Numbered from the stretch's first letter, positions 22,841 through 33,933 are shown. The stretch: DNA of 64,000 nt from Odobenus rosmarus divergens (GCF_000321225.1 NW_004450401.1:4180555-4244554), one strand, 5' to 3'. The notes: a model not told the origin generated them from the sequence alone. Made by a program: numbers and translations.

Positions 22841-23098
22841 TGCAAATCATGTATTTGATAAGGGATTAATATCCAGACTATACAGAGAATTCTTAAAACT
22901 CAACAACAAAAAAACAATCAACCTGATTAAAAAATGGGCAAAGGACTTGAATAGACATTTCTCCAAAGATATACAAATGACCAATAAATATACAAAAAGA
23001 TGTTCAACGTAATTAAGGAAGTGTGAATCAAAACTATGAGCTAGCATTTCACACCTAACAGGATGGCTACTATTTAAAAAAAAAAAAAACAGGAAATA

Positions 23099-23276
23099 GG
23101 GGCGCCTGAGTGTTTCAGTTGGTTAAGCATCTGCCCTCGGCTCAGGTCATAACCCCAGGGTTGTCCTGGGATTGATGCTCGATGTTCACGGGGAGCCTGC
23201 TTCTCCCTCTCCCTCTGCCTGTTGCTCCCCCTGCTTGTGCTGTCAAATAAATAAATAAAATCTTTTAAAAAAAAAA
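23099..23276 (+). mobile_element. Can-SINE in L1
   Basis: The target AACAGGAAATA is duplicated at the left (to 23098) and right (from about 23277). Confidence 0.93.
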
Positions 23277-23696
23277 AACAGGAAATAAAAAGTATTGGCA
23301 ACGATGTAGAGAAATTAGAACCCTTGTGCACTGTGGGTGGTAATGTAAAATGGTAAAACAACCATGGAAAACAGCATGCGTTCCTCCAAAAATTTAAGGA
23401 ATTACCATACAATACAGCAATTCCATTTCTGGGTATACACCCAAAATACTGGAAAGCATAGTGTCGAAGAGATACTTGTACACTCATTGTTCACACCAGC
23501 ATTATTCACAGTAGCTAAAATGTGGAAACAACCCAAGGGTCTATCGACACAAGAGCAGATAAAATGCGGCGTATGCATACAATGAAATATTATTATGCCT
23601 TTAAAAGAAAGGAAATCCTACAATACACCACAACATGAATAAACTTTGAGTACACTACACTAAAGGAGACAAGCCTGTCACAAAAAGACAAATACA

Positions 23697-23906
23697 GGGG
23701 CGCCTGGATGACACAGTCATTTAAGCATCTGACTCGTGGTTTCAGCTCAGGTCGTGATCTGAAGGTCATGAGATCGAGTCCCCCATTGGGCTCCACACTC
23801 ACTGCCGAATCTGCTTGAGATTCTCTCTCCCCCTGCCCCTTCCACTCGTGTGTGTGCACATGCACAGGCACAAGCTCTCTCTCTAAAATAAATAAATCTT
23901 AAAAAA
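23697..23906 (+). mobile_element. Can-SINE in L1 ('CTCGTGGTTTCAGCTC' subtype)
   Basis: The TSD AAAAAGACAAATAC lies at 23682-23695 and 23907-23920. Confidence 0.94.
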
Positions 23907-24026
23907 AAAAAGACAAATACTGTATGGTTCTACTTATATGAGTTATCTAGAGCAAACTCATACAGAACAGTGGATGCCAGAAGCTACAGAGAGGGGGAAA
24001 AAGGGGGAGTTACTGTTTAATGGGTA

Positions 24027-24430
24027 GAGTAGTTCTCCCCCGCCACCTGTGGTTTTCAGTTACCTGCAGTCAACTGCCATCTGGAAGCAGATGACACATC
24101 AGAAGGTTATTAGTAGCCTAATGCAACATCACAATGACCTCACTTCATCTCATCATGTACACATTTTATCATCTCACATCATCACAAGTACAGTACAATG
24201 AGGTATTTTGAGAGAGACCATATTCACAAAATTTTTATTATGACAGTTATAATTGTTCTATTTTATTATTGTTGTTAATCTCTTATGTGACTAATTTATA
24301 AATTAAACTTTATCACAGGTGTGTATAGGTAAGAAAAAACATAGTTATGTAGGGTTTGGTACTACCTGCAGTTTCAGGCATCCACTGGGGGCCTTGGAAT
24401 GTATTCCCCATGGTTAAGGGGGGACTACTG
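24027..24430. mobile_element. Tigger-like MITE (TcMar) in L1
   Basis: The ends GAGTAGTTCTCCCCCGCC and (reverse) CAGTAGTCCCCCCTTAACC are imperfect terminal inverted repeats. TA dinucleotides flank both sides (24025-24026, 24431-24432), as expected for mariner/Tigger insertion. L1 sequence resumes after it. It has no transposase frame and is nonautonomous. Confidence 0.8.
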
Positions 24431-24480
24431 TATAGTTTTAGTTTTACAAGATGGAAAAAATTTATGGCCTTATTCAACCT

Positions 24481-24825
24481 TTCCTAATGTGACTGCACTA
24501 CTCAGGGTCAAGCAGAAAAGATGGTTTAGGGAGACATGAACATATTATTCTCCTCTTCACAAGAAACATTACAAGGCATCAAACTTTACCTACCAGTCTT
24601 CCAAAAGTCATCTGAGAGTCTGGCCTTCCCTGTTTCCTCCCCACTCTTCAGTGACAAAATCTGTCCCTATTTTATGTTTCAAAATAGCTTGAAATCACAT
24701 TTCTAGAACTTGCCATGCATAAGATATGTGTGTATATATAAGCCTAACCTAATGTCAAGTTACAAAATGTTAATAATTTATCACTTTGCAATTTCAAAAC
24801 ATTGAATGTTCTAGGATTTAAATTC
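24481..24825. other. Intron DNA, nothing assigned
   Basis: Unique-looking sequence with no recognised feature. Confidence 0.35.
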
Positions 24826-25210
24826 TTGAGCATCTATGAGCCAAGCACTATAATATGTGCTCTATTATTGATTTTTTTTTTTTTAGATTTTTATTTATTT
24901 GACAGAGAGAGAGATCACAAGTAGGCAGAGCGGCAGGCAGAGGGAGAGAGAGAAGCAGGCTCCCCCACTGAGCAGAGAGTCTGGTATGAGACTCAATCCC
25001 AGGACCCTGCGATCACGACCTGAGCCGAAGGCAGACGCTTAACCAACTGAGCCACCCAGATGCCCCAGCTTTCTTACTGATTCTTACAACCTTGTAAAGT
25101 TAGAAATATTAGAGTCACTTTGCAGATATGGAAACTGAGGCCTAGGATTAACTGTCATACAGATCTCAAATGGCCAAGCTCCTAATATGGAGCTTCTTCC
25201 CCTATACCGT
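24826..25210 (-). mobile_element. MIR split by a SINE
   Basis: Reverse MIR pieces at 24826-24871 (GAGCCAAGCACTATAATATG) and 25067-25210 (CTTTGCAGATATGGAAACTGAGGC). Confidence 0.82.
24872..25066 (-). mobile_element. Can-SINE in MIR
   Basis: Reverse copy with GATCACAAGTAGGCAGAGCGG in the middle, a diverged subtype. TSD not clear. Confidence 0.9.
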
Positions 25211-25730
25211 GCTGTAAAGATGAGAATGTGATTAAGTGGATTTTCTGTTTTCCCCTTTCTCCTGAAAATGGGATACTTAATACTGTTAGAAATACTTTAC
25301 TAAAGGGAGAGAGAGAGAAAAAAAATCAACAACAATTAGAACAAAAACGCTCTGGTTAAGCGAGATTTCTGGTGAATTACTCTACTCATTCAACAAATAT
25401 TAATTCAGCATCTATCATGCAGCAAGTACATCAAAGAAATCACAGTCCCAATCCCCAATAACTTTGTGGAGTAAAACGACATATACATGACTGTATTATT
25501 ATGACAATGACCATACACCAGTGGTAAACAAATCCTGAAGTCTTTCAGGAGACTAGGGGAAAATGCAAAGGAAGACACCAGTTCCAAGCTGAAAATTAGC
25601 AGAAGGAAGTGTTTCAAAACGAGCAAGGGAGGATTATGTATGGAGGCACAGAGGCATGAAAAAGAATGTTACATTAGGGGAACTAGAAAGTCTAGAAAGT
25701 GTCATTAGAATACAAAGGGAAAGGACATGA

Positions 25731-25836
25731 GGCACTTAGCCCGCTCAGTGGGTAGAGCATGCAACTCTTGTCAGGGTTGTAAATTTAAGTCCCACATTCG
25801 GTGTAGAGATTACTTAAAAATAAAATCTTTTAAAAA
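25731..25836 (+). mobile_element. Old short-type Can-SINE
   Basis: GGCACTTAGCCCGCTCAGTG to AGAGATTACTTAAAAATAAAATC. The tRNA-like half is joined directly to the tail without a CT-rich middle. Confidence 0.85.
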
Positions 25837-25987
25837 GGCGGGGGGAAGGGTAGAATTATGGGGTTGGACAGTGAAGTACGGGTCACATCATGAGATGTAA
25901 AGATTTATGCAGTTCTAATCAATGCATAGCAAATAAAAAATCTTAAGAGAGTGACATGAAATGTTTGTTAAAAAGTTATTCCGGACA

Positions 25988-26186
25988 GGGGCGCCTGGGT
26001 GGGTCAGTCGTTAAGCATCTGCCTTCGGCTCAAGTCACAATCCCAGGGTCCTGGGATTGAGCCCTGCGTCGGGCTCCCTGCTCCACGGAAAGCCAGCTTC
26101 TCCCTCTCCCACTCCCCCTGCTTGTGTTCCCTCTTTCGCTGTGTCTCTCTCTGTCAAATAAATAAATAAAATCTTTAAAAAAAAAA
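25988..26186 (+). mobile_element. Can-SINE
   Basis: The TSD TTATTCCGGACA and TTATTCTGGACA lies at 25976-25987 and 26187-26198. Confidence 0.95.
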
Positions 26187-26375
26187 TTATTCTGGACAAA
26201 GTAGGAAAGCTGAAGTTGAAAGGGAGACTTGAAATTAAGGGCACTAGTATAAGGTTACTGAAATAGTCCAAAGGAAAAACAAAAGTGTAAACTAGGGTGG
26301 AGGAAATGCAGGGAGACTGGAGGGTTAACTGAGGGTAGTGGATTTCTTTGTTTGACTTTAACTTTTTTTTTCAGT

Positions 26376-26600
26376 ACTTCATTCCTTTTACTTATTTATT
26401 CTGAAGCACAGCTGACACACAATGTTATATTAGTTTCAGGTATACAACATAGTGATTCAACAAGTCTATACATTCTCCTATGCTCCCCACAAGTGTAGCT
26501 ACCATCCATCACCATACTACCATACAACACTATTACAATTTGTTAGAAAAAGCTGTAGCTTTGATCCCTGTGATATTTCTTTAATTCCCATAGGAACTTA
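26376..26600 (-). mobile_element. L1 3'-end relic
   Basis: Landmarks TTAGTTTCAGGTATACAACATAGTGATTC and CTACCATCCATCACCATAC are the reverse 3' UTR of a mid-age L1. Confidence 0.8.
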
Positions 26601-27269
26601 CACACACTAAATACTTAAAAAAAGATCCCGATATTTAGCATGAAGAGATTTTCTCTTGTCTCCTAAGTATATGCCAGGACAGTGAGAAAATTTTCGAAAT
26701 TTCCTTGGTGGGAAAATCCAAAGCCAACAGGCACCTCAGTGAGCACCACAATTTCTACTATCACTTCTGGCACTCTCACAAATGGTGGTTTAAGAACATA
26801 CACACACAACTAGAAGTTGTGTGTTAACATCAAAACCTTCAATTTTATTACTTTATTCTATTTTTGCTATTCATTTTAAGCAAAAACATTGTAGAAATGG
26901 CAACTAGAGTTCCTGAATATGTGAAATGACCCTCAAATAGCCAAAAGAAAATTGACAAAATTAATCTTTATCAATATCCACCTCAAAGATTAGCTTCCAA
27001 AAGAATATCTGCAGTACTCATTCAGAGTAATCTGAATTTACACTACTCTGCTAATAACACAAATTTTCCTTATAACACTTCTGAAGAAATAACCCCAAAC
27101 TTGAACCAACTTGTTCACATGTACCTGTACTTACCAAGTAAAGATGGGGGGGGAGCGGAAAAAAGCCAGTAAGTACTCCTAATCAGTTTGTCAAAAAACT
27201 TCGAAGACTTAATTAACTGTGTTCTTCGATAGGAAGATTCAACATAGATGTCAATCACACGCCCTCATA
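26601..27269. other. Intron DNA, nothing assigned
   Basis: About 670 bp of low-repeat sequence with an A/C-rich patch and a G-run at about 27146-27155. No exon recognised. A candidate for a conservation check. Confidence 0.35.
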
Positions 27270-27545
27270 TTCATTTACAAATTTAATAAAAGAAAAGTTG
27301 ATTATGAAGTTCTTTTGGAAGAGCAAATAAGAAAATCTGGGAAAACCCTGAAAAAAAGCAATGAAGGAGACTAGCCCTCCAGATTAAAATATATTATAAG
27401 CTTCTATATTATGAGCAGTACTGGCACATGCAAGACCAATGGAACAGAAAAGAAAATCCAGAAACAAACCCAACCGCATATAAAAATTTAGTACTGATAA
27501 AGGCAGCATCTCAAATAAAGAGGGAAAACAGTTTTTTTAAAAACA
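27270..27545 (+). mobile_element. L1 ORF2 fragment
   Basis: The ...AAGAGCAAATAAGAAAATC...GGCACATGCAAGACCAATGGAACAG order is typical of plus L1 ORF2. Confidence 0.75.
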
Positions 27546-27550
27546 AGCAT

Positions 27551-27760
27551 TTTTTTTTAAAGATTTATTATTTATTTATTTGAGAGAGAGAGAGAGAGAG
27601 AGACACACAGCGAGAGAGGGAACACAAGCAGGGGGAGTGGGAGAGGAAGAAGCAGGCTTCCTGCGGAGCAGGGAGCCCAATGCAGGGCTCGATTCCAGGA
27701 CCCTGGGATCATGACCTGAGCCGAAGGCAGACGCTTAACGACTGAGCCACCCAGGTGCCC
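27551..27760 (-). mobile_element. Can-SINE, first of a tandem reverse pair
   Basis: AAAACAAGCATTTTTT precedes it and recurs at 27762-27778, a TSD of about 16 bp. It holds a (GA)n run. Confidence 0.94.
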
Positions 27761-27776
27761 CAAAAAACAAGCATTT

Positions 27777-27978
27777 TTTAAAAGATTTATTTATTTGAGG
27801 CAGAGAGAGCGAGCAAGCGAGCAAGTGCGCACAAGAAGGGAGGAGGGTCAGAGGGAGAGGGAGAAGCAGACTCTCTGCCGACCAGTGAGCCTGATGTGGG
27901 GGGTTCAATCCCAGGACCCTGAGATCATGACCTGAGCCTAAGACAGACACTTAACTGACTGAGCCACCCAGGCACCCC
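27777..27978 (-). mobile_element. Can-SINE, second of a tandem reverse pair
   Basis: Older copy. The younger neighbour inserted beside its T-rich tail. Confidence 0.92.
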
Positions 27979-28175
27979 ACAGACATTATTTCTTAGAACA
28001 GTTTTAGGTTTACAGAAATACTGAAAGTACAGCCCCCCCACCCTGCCCCAAAACCTTGCGTGTGGCAATAAAATACCATACGCAAAATGAAAAACCTAGG
28101 AATAATATTGACAATTTATTTCACAGACAAAAAGTTAATACTCCTAATATATAGTTTTTAAAAATAGAGAAGAAA
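27979..28175 (+). mobile_element. Old L1 fragments (probable)
   Basis: Short pieces such as TTATTTCTTAGAACAGTTTTAGGTTTACAG and AAAAAGTTAATACTCCTAATATA resemble old LINE sequence. Confidence 0.4.
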
Positions 28176-28325
28176 GGGGCGCCTGGGTGGCTCAGGTGGT
28201 TAAGCGTCTGCCTTCGGCTCAGGTCATGATGGGATCGAGCCCTGCATCGGGCTCCCTCTCCCACTCCCCCTGTTTGTGTTCCCTTTCTTGCTGTGTTTCT
28301 GTCAAATAAATAAAATCTTTAAAAA
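28176..28325 (+). mobile_element. Can-SINE, shortened
   Basis: Lacks the CCCAGGGTCCT box and part of the middle. Its tail continues into a tetranucleotide repeat. Confidence 0.9.
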
Positions 28326-28347
28326 ATACATACATACATACATACAT
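28326..28347. repeat. (ATAC)n microsatellite between two SINEs
   Basis: About five ACAT units in the SINE tail. Confidence 0.9.
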
Positions 28348-28350
28348 CTT

Positions 28351-28532
28351 GGGGCACCCGGGTGCTCAGTTGGTTAAGTGACTGACTCTTGATTTCAGCT
28401 CAGGTTGCGATCTCAGGGTTGTGGGATCAATCCCCATGTGGGGCTCCATGCCCAGCGTGGAGTCTTTTTGTCCCTCTCCCTCCCCCAGCTTGTACTCTCT
28501 CTCAAATAAAAAAAAATCTCTTAAAAAAAAAA
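28351..28532 (+). mobile_element. Can-SINE ('GACTCTTGATTTCAGCTC' subtype)
   Basis: Head-to-tail with the previous copy. GAGAGGAATAG after it resembles GAGAAGAAAGG before the first copy. Confidence 0.9.
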
Positions 28533-29039
28533 GAGAGGAATAGAAGCTAGGTATCTTTATAAAACATATTCATAAACATAAATTTATAATATATAAATAA
28601 GACAAATTTTTAAAAAGCAGCAGCAGTCCCTAAACATGAGAAGCAAAAATCAAATAAATGTACTGAGTTGGTGGCTTAACAAATGACAAAGAGAAACTAT
28701 CCCAAATGACTTTAAAACACAGTAAACTGACAACATGCAGAAAAACAGGGCTTAAATTGTTTTACATAATCATATTGTTAGTATATGAGTGTGGTTATTT
28801 TGAAACAGTTAAGTGTTGATTATGTGATAAAGCAAAGGAATAGTCATGTACTAAGAATCAAGTTTTTGGCATGAAGAAAGAAGACAGAGAGATAAGGTGT
28901 AGTGCTGAATTTGAATTGGTAGTCCTGAATCTGATTTGGAAATATCAAATTGTCTTATCATGAAATAAATACAAATAGATTTGTGTGTCTGTGTATATAT
29001 TATACATATTAGTTCTATCAACTAAAAAGTTCTAGACCA
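28533..29039. other. Intron DNA, nothing firmly assigned
   Basis: AT-rich sequence, possibly old L1. No gene signal. Confidence 0.35.
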
Positions 29040-29880
29040 ACCCAGTAACAACAAGCAGTCATAGCTCTAAGACTGATGGCATCTAAATATTATTTCTCAC
29101 CACCAAAAAATGAGTTTTCTTGGAGAATTGGCTGATTCTAAATCTAGGCAGAAATTGTAGATCTACTCAAGATGAGTCTGAAACATGTCAGAAAGCTAAA
29201 AAGCTACCAAAGATTACTGGGTCCATGGCAATATGACAAAATTATTTAGGAGCAATAATGTAAGGTTTTTACAAATTCAAAAGGAAAATCTTTTCTGTGT
29301 CTCTGAAAAAATAAACGGCGTAAACATTAGGATTAAAAAAAGTCATCAGGAGCCAAACTAAAGAAACTCACAATTATCAAAGATGGCACAATCTGAGCCT
29401 CAATAAGCACAATGGCAATAAGTTACAATATGTTAAGTATGTTTAAATTCATGAGTTCATATCAATACTCTTTTTTTAAAGAGTATTTGGTTACTCACTC
29501 ACTGGTTACTTTCAGAGGATGCTAGGAAATCAACTCATTTAAAAACTAGTAAATAACTGAAGGAATTAAATGTTTATCCTGCCTTTATCATACATAACTT
29601 AGTGTAAACAGATGAGGGAATTACATCTTTTTAAGATTTTATTTGAGAGAGTGAGCGAGAGAGCACAAAACCAAGGGGGAGCAGAGGGAGAGGGAGCAGC
29701 AGACTCCCGCCAAGCAGGGAGTCCCACACGGGGCTCAACCCCAGGACTCCAGGGATCACGATCTGAGCCGAAGGCAGACGCTTAACCAACTGAGCCACCC
29801 GGGAGCCCTGGGGAATTCTATCTTTATAGAGAAATCCTTATTAATAAAGAAGAAATCAGAGAATTAGAATGTCCTTATTT
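29040..29880 (+). mobile_element. Ancient L1-lineage repeat (related to 12346-13990)
   Basis: AAAGATGGCACAATCTGAGCCTC...AATTCATGAGTTCATATCAATAC parallels AAAGATGGTACAATTTGAG...ATGAGTCCATATAC at about 13166. Interrupted by a SINE. Confidence 0.5.
29630..29810 (-). mobile_element. Can-SINE
   Basis: The TSD GGGAATTACATCTT and GGGAATTCTATCTT lies at 29616-29629 and 29811-29824. Confidence 0.93.
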
Positions 29881-30192
29881 TGTATATAAAAAGGCTAGGT
29901 GAAAGCTAATGAAATGTAATGTATTAATATTAAGCTTGCGGAAATGTGTTTAAGGATACTAACACTGTAAGCTAAATTTGAATTTTCAAGTGAAGAAATT
30001 CTACAAAGTTTAATTGTCAACACTTTAAATTCCTAAATCACAGGTTTGATTCTGTACATTTGAATAATATAAGACAAGTCTTCTGTATGTAAAATCTTTT
30101 CTATATCGTTTTTGAAAGGACTTGTACTCCTTCAAGTATATTTTTGGTTATTTATCTTTCTTATCTACTAAATTCCAATTTTTCTAAAGGGC
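29881..30192. other. Intron DNA, nothing assigned
   Basis: AT-rich, no recognised feature. Confidence 0.35.
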
Positions 30193-30399
30193 AGGGATGC
30201 CTGAGTGGCTCAGTCGGCTGAGCATCTGACTCTTGGTTTCAGCTCGGGTTGTGATCTCAGGGTCATGAGATGAGTTGAGTCTGGCCCCTGCTCAACACGG
30301 AGTCTGCTTGAGATCCTCTCCCTCTTCTTCTGCCCTTCCCCCTCCTTAGCGCACGCCTTCTCTCACTGTCTCTAAAATAAAGAAATCTATAAAATAAAA
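30193..30399 (+). mobile_element. Can-SINE ('GACTCTTGGTTTCAGCTCGG' subtype)
   Basis: Plus copy with tail CTAAAATAAAGAAATCTATAAAATAAAAA. A weak TSD AAAGGGCA and AAAGGACA. Confidence 0.9.
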
Positions 30400-30771
30400 A
30401 GGACAACAGTTTTGCAAATTCTCATTCCCATCCTTTATTAAACAGTCCCCAGAAAAATAAAGAAATATAAGGTAACATGTATACAACTGAACATTCTCCA
30501 GGACCACCTACCTGCCCCTTTTATGTCTTGGGACAAGACAAAACAGGATCACAGCCCATTTGGGCTGGGAGAGATCTAGACAGCTGGGGAGAACTGGGGG
30601 TAGCTAAAGGGCGCTCTCCCTCCTCTGGGTGTTGAGGGTGTCCTGGCCACTGGAAGACTGAAGTAACTGGTTGGCACTGACCCTGAGTCTTGGATGGGGA
30701 CCACTTTTCCAGCTTCTATCTAACAGAGACCTGCCCAGGGTGAAGTGTGGCACTGAGGGGCCTGGGCCCAC
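30400..30771 (-). other. Unassigned GC-richer block with reverse-strand AATAAA
   Basis: On the minus strand this reads like an mRNA 3' end: GC-richer sequence, then TTTAATAAAGG (AATAAA at 30434-30439), then about 35 bases before the flank. No coding frame recognised. It could be a 3'-UTR-derived retrocopy, an alternative FAF2 terminal segment or chance. Confidence 0.35.
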
Positions 30772-30850
30772 ACAGTTACTATGCCTCAGGCACTTTACAT
30801 GCATTATCTCATTTAATCCTAGGAACAGAACAGAGCTTTCTCACCCTGAT
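30772..30850 (-). mobile_element. MIR fragment
   Basis: AGGCACTTTACATGCATTATCTC and ATTTAATCCTAGGAAC match the reverse MIR core. Confidence 0.85.
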
Positions 30851-31075
30851 AAAGCACACCTGAGAAACACTGACAGCTAACTCAATAATGTGAAGACAAT
30901 GCTTTCCTCCCAAGACGTAGAACAAGACAAGGATGTCTGCTCTTGCCACTTATGTTCAATACTATACAAGAGCAATTAAACAAGAAAAAAAAGGGATCCA
31001 GATTGGAAAGTGATGAAACTTTATTCACAGATGACATGACCTTAGATATAAGAAATCCTAAGAAATCTACAAAAA

Positions 31076-31263
31076 GGGGCGCCTAGGTGGCTCAGTCGTT
31101 AAGCGTCTGCCTTCGGCTCAGGTCATGATCTGGGATCTAGCCCCGCATCAGGCCCCCTGCTCGGCGGGAAGCCTGCTTCTCCCTCTCCCACTCCCTCTGC
31201 TTGTGTTCCCTCTCGCTGTGTCTCTCTCTGTCAAATAAATAAATAAAATCTTTAAAAAAAAAA
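31076..31263 (+). mobile_element. Can-SINE in L1
   Basis: The TSD AAGAAATCTACAAAAA lies at 31060-31075 and, with one added C, at 31264-31280. Confidence 0.95.
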
Positions 31264-32379
31264 AAGAAATCTACCAAAAAACTAATAGAATAATGAGTTA
31301 AATAAGGATATAAGATCAGGATATAAGATCAACATACAAAAATCTACACACTCTCAATGAACAATCTAAAAATAAAATGAAAACATTTCCTTTCACAGTA
31401 CCATCAAAAACAAAATATTTATGAATAAATTTAACCAAAAATGTATAAGGCTTGTACACAAGACTATAAAACATCACTGAGAGAAACTAAAGAAAAGAAG
31501 CCTTCCCATGTTCATGGATTGGAAGACTTAATTTTGTTAAGATGGCAATAATCTCCATATTGATCTACAGAGTAAACAGCAATCCCTATCATAATCCCAG
31601 CCGCCTTTTTTGCAGAAATTGACAAGGTGATTCTAAAATTCATGTGGAAATGAAAGGGACCCAGAATAGCCAAAATATTTCTGAAAAAGAACAAAGTTGG
31701 AGGACTCACACTTCCTGAATTCATGCTTTTTGCACAACTGCAATAGTCAAGACAGTGTGGTACTAGCATAAGGATACAAATCAATGGAATAGAAATGAGA
31801 GTCCAGAAATAAATCCGTAGTTATGGTCAACTGATTTTCAAAAGAGGTTCCAAGGTCATTCAACAGGGAAAGAATGATCTTTTAAATAAATGGTACTGGG
31901 AAAACTGAATACCCGCATGCAACAGAATGAAGTCGAACTCTTACCTCACAACTATTAACTCAAAATAGATCAGACTTTATATGTAAGACAACAAAAGATA
32001 CAGATATGACACCAAATGCACAAGCAACAAAAGATAAATAAATTAGGTTTCATCAAAATTTAAAACCTCAATAAACACCATCAAGAGAGTGAAGACAACC
32101 CACAGAATGGGAGAGTATTTTTCCAATGATATATCTGATAAAGGACTTATATCAGAATATATAAAGAACTCCGAGAACCCAGTAAGACATGTAACCTAAT
32201 TTAAAAATGGGCAAAGAATTTGATTAGATATTTCTCCAAAGAAGATTGACAAATGGCCAATAAGCATATGAAAAATGCTCAACATCATTTTAGTCATTAG
32301 GGAAATGCAAATCAAAACGAGATACCACTTCACTCTTACCAGGATGGCTACAAAGATGGACGATTAACAAACAGTGAGC

Positions 32380-32409
32380 ACGCTCACTTCGGCAGCACAT
32401 ATACTAAAA
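32380..32409 (+). pseudogene. U6 snRNA 5'-end fragment inside L1
   Basis: GCTCACTTCGGCAGCACATA and the next bases TACTAAAA equal nucleotides 3-30 of U6 snRNA (as I recall it) with one mismatch. Both sides are L1 ORF2 that would otherwise be nearly continuous (GGATGGCTACAAAGATGG... and GTTAGTGAGGATATGGAG). Too short to be functional: it lacks the ACAGAGA box and 3' stem-loop, and U6 promoter elements are not seen. Confidence 0.75.
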
Positions 32410-32861
32410 CAAATGTTAGTGAGGATATGGAGAAACTGTAACCCTCACATACTGCTGGTGGGGAAAATGATGTAGTTGTTTAGGAAAAACAATTTGACAA
32501 TTTCTCAAAAAGTTAAACAGAGTTACCATGTAACTCAGATATTCTACTAGTTACTAGGAGAAATGAAAACATGTCCACACAAAAATCTGTATACAAATTT
32601 CATAGAAGCATTAATAATAATAGCTGAAAAGTGGAAGCAATCCAAAAGTCCAATGAATGGATAAACAAAATGTGGTTTACTCACAAAACGGAATATTATT
32701 TGGCTATAAAAAGGAATGAAGTACTGATATAAGCTACAATATGGATGACCCTCGTGACTGCTAACAGGCACGGTTTTCTTTTGGGGATGATAAAAATGTT
32801 CTAGAAGTAAATAGTGGTGACGGTTGCACAACTGTGTAAATACACTAAAAATCACTGAATT

Positions 32862-33101
32862 TTTTTAAATTTATTTTTTAATTTATTTGTTTTTATTTGA
32901 ATTATATATATATTTAAAGATTTTATTTATCTGACAGAGAGAGACACAACGAGAGAGGGAACACAAGCAGGGGGAGTGGGAGAGAGAGAAGCAGGCCTCC
33001 TGCGGAGCAGGGAGCCCGATGCAGGGCTCGATCCCAGGACCCTGGGATCATGATCTGAGCCAAAGGCAGACGCCCAACGACTGAGACACCCAGGCGCCCC
33101 C
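32862..33101 (-). mobile_element. Can-SINE in L1 with long AT-rich tail
   Basis: The short duplication CTGAATT is seen at 32855-32861 and 33102-33108. The tail is expanded (TTTATTTG/ATATAT). Confidence 0.9.
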
Positions 33102-33178
33102 TGAATTGTATATTTTAAAGGGTTAATTTATGGTATGTGAATTACTGCTCAATAAAATTATTTATAAAAAAAAAAAGA

Positions 33179-33374
33179 GAGCTGGGCTCAGTCATTAAGC
33201 GTCTGCCTTCAGCTCAGGTCATGATCCCAGGGTTCTGGGATCGAGCCCCGCATCGGGCTCCCTGCTCGGCGGGAAGCCTGCTTCTCCCTCTACCAGCCCC
33301 CCTGCTTGTGTTCCCTCTCTCGCTGTGTCTCTTGTGTCAAATAAATACAATCTTAAAAAAAAAAAAAAAAAAAG
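33179..33374 (+). mobile_element. Can-SINE, lacking the first bases
   Basis: Starts at GCTGGGCTCAGTCATTAAGCG, missing about ten head bases. Pure A tail. Confidence 0.9.
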
Positions 33375-33746
33375 AGCCCAAGAGACCAAACTAGAAAACT
33401 ATTAGTAATGGTCAGAAAACATGACAAGAAATTAAAGAACCAAAAACTTAAGATAAACATATAAAATTCAACAGCATTTCTTTCTATTAGTAACCATTAG
33501 AAATAAAGAAATGGTTCTATTCATAAGGGTGACCAAAACTATAAAATACCTAGGAATAAATTTAATAAGGAACATACAAAATCTAGATGAAGAAAGTTAC
33601 AGAAAATATTTTCAAGGATATGTGACACACCTGAATAAAGAGATGTACATGTTCCTGAATGTCAACCAGTTCCAAATTAATACACACATTTTATGCAATT
33701 CCAATAATCCCACAACAGCACAAAATGATTCTTAAATGTATGTAAA

Positions 33747-33933
33747 GGGGCACATGGGTGGCGCAGTCAGTTAAACGTCTGACTCTGGATTTTGGCTCAG
33801 GTCCTGATCTCAGCTTGTGAGATCAAGTTCCAATTCTGGCTCCACGCTTAGCACAGAGTCTACTTAAGACTCTATCTCCCTCTGCCCCCCACCATGTGCT
33901 CTCTCTCTAAAATAAATCAATCTTAAAAAAAAA
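33747..33933 (+). mobile_element. Can-SINE, first of a serial pair
   Basis: 'GACTCTGGATTTTGGCTC' subtype. The motif AAATGTA occurs before, between and after this copy and the next. Confidence 0.92.

Larger units (their letters stand above)
19796..24480 (+). mobile_element. Long L1 remnant with many nested insertions
   Basis: Plus-strand ORF2-to-3'-end L1 pieces run colinearly: 19796-19824, 20009-20156, 20561-21133, 22171-22376, 22551-22642, 22841-23098, 23277-23696, 23907-24026 and 24431-24480. Landmarks include ACACTAACAATGAACAACC, CCAAAGTGATCTACAGAG, TTCTCCAAAGATATACAAATG and GTGGAAACAACCCAAGGG. The frame is broken at many points. Confidence 0.88.
25385..26345 (-). mobile_element. L2 relic split by two SINEs
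   Basis: Reverse L2 landmarks: CTCATTCAACAAATATTAATTC, ATCAAAGAAATCACAGTCCC, GAAGGAAGTGTTTCAAAACG, then TTGAAAGGGAGACTTGAAATTAAGG and ACTGAAATAGTCC. Confidence 0.65.
30890..33172 (+). mobile_element. L1 (ORF2 to 3' end), decayed
   Basis: Plus L1 from AACAAGACAAGGATGTCTGC (reverse-transcriptase region) to the 3' end GGTATGTGAATTACTGCTCAATAAAATTATTTA. Interrupted by SINEs at 31076 and 32862 and by a short U6-like insert at 32380. Many stops. Confidence 0.9.
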
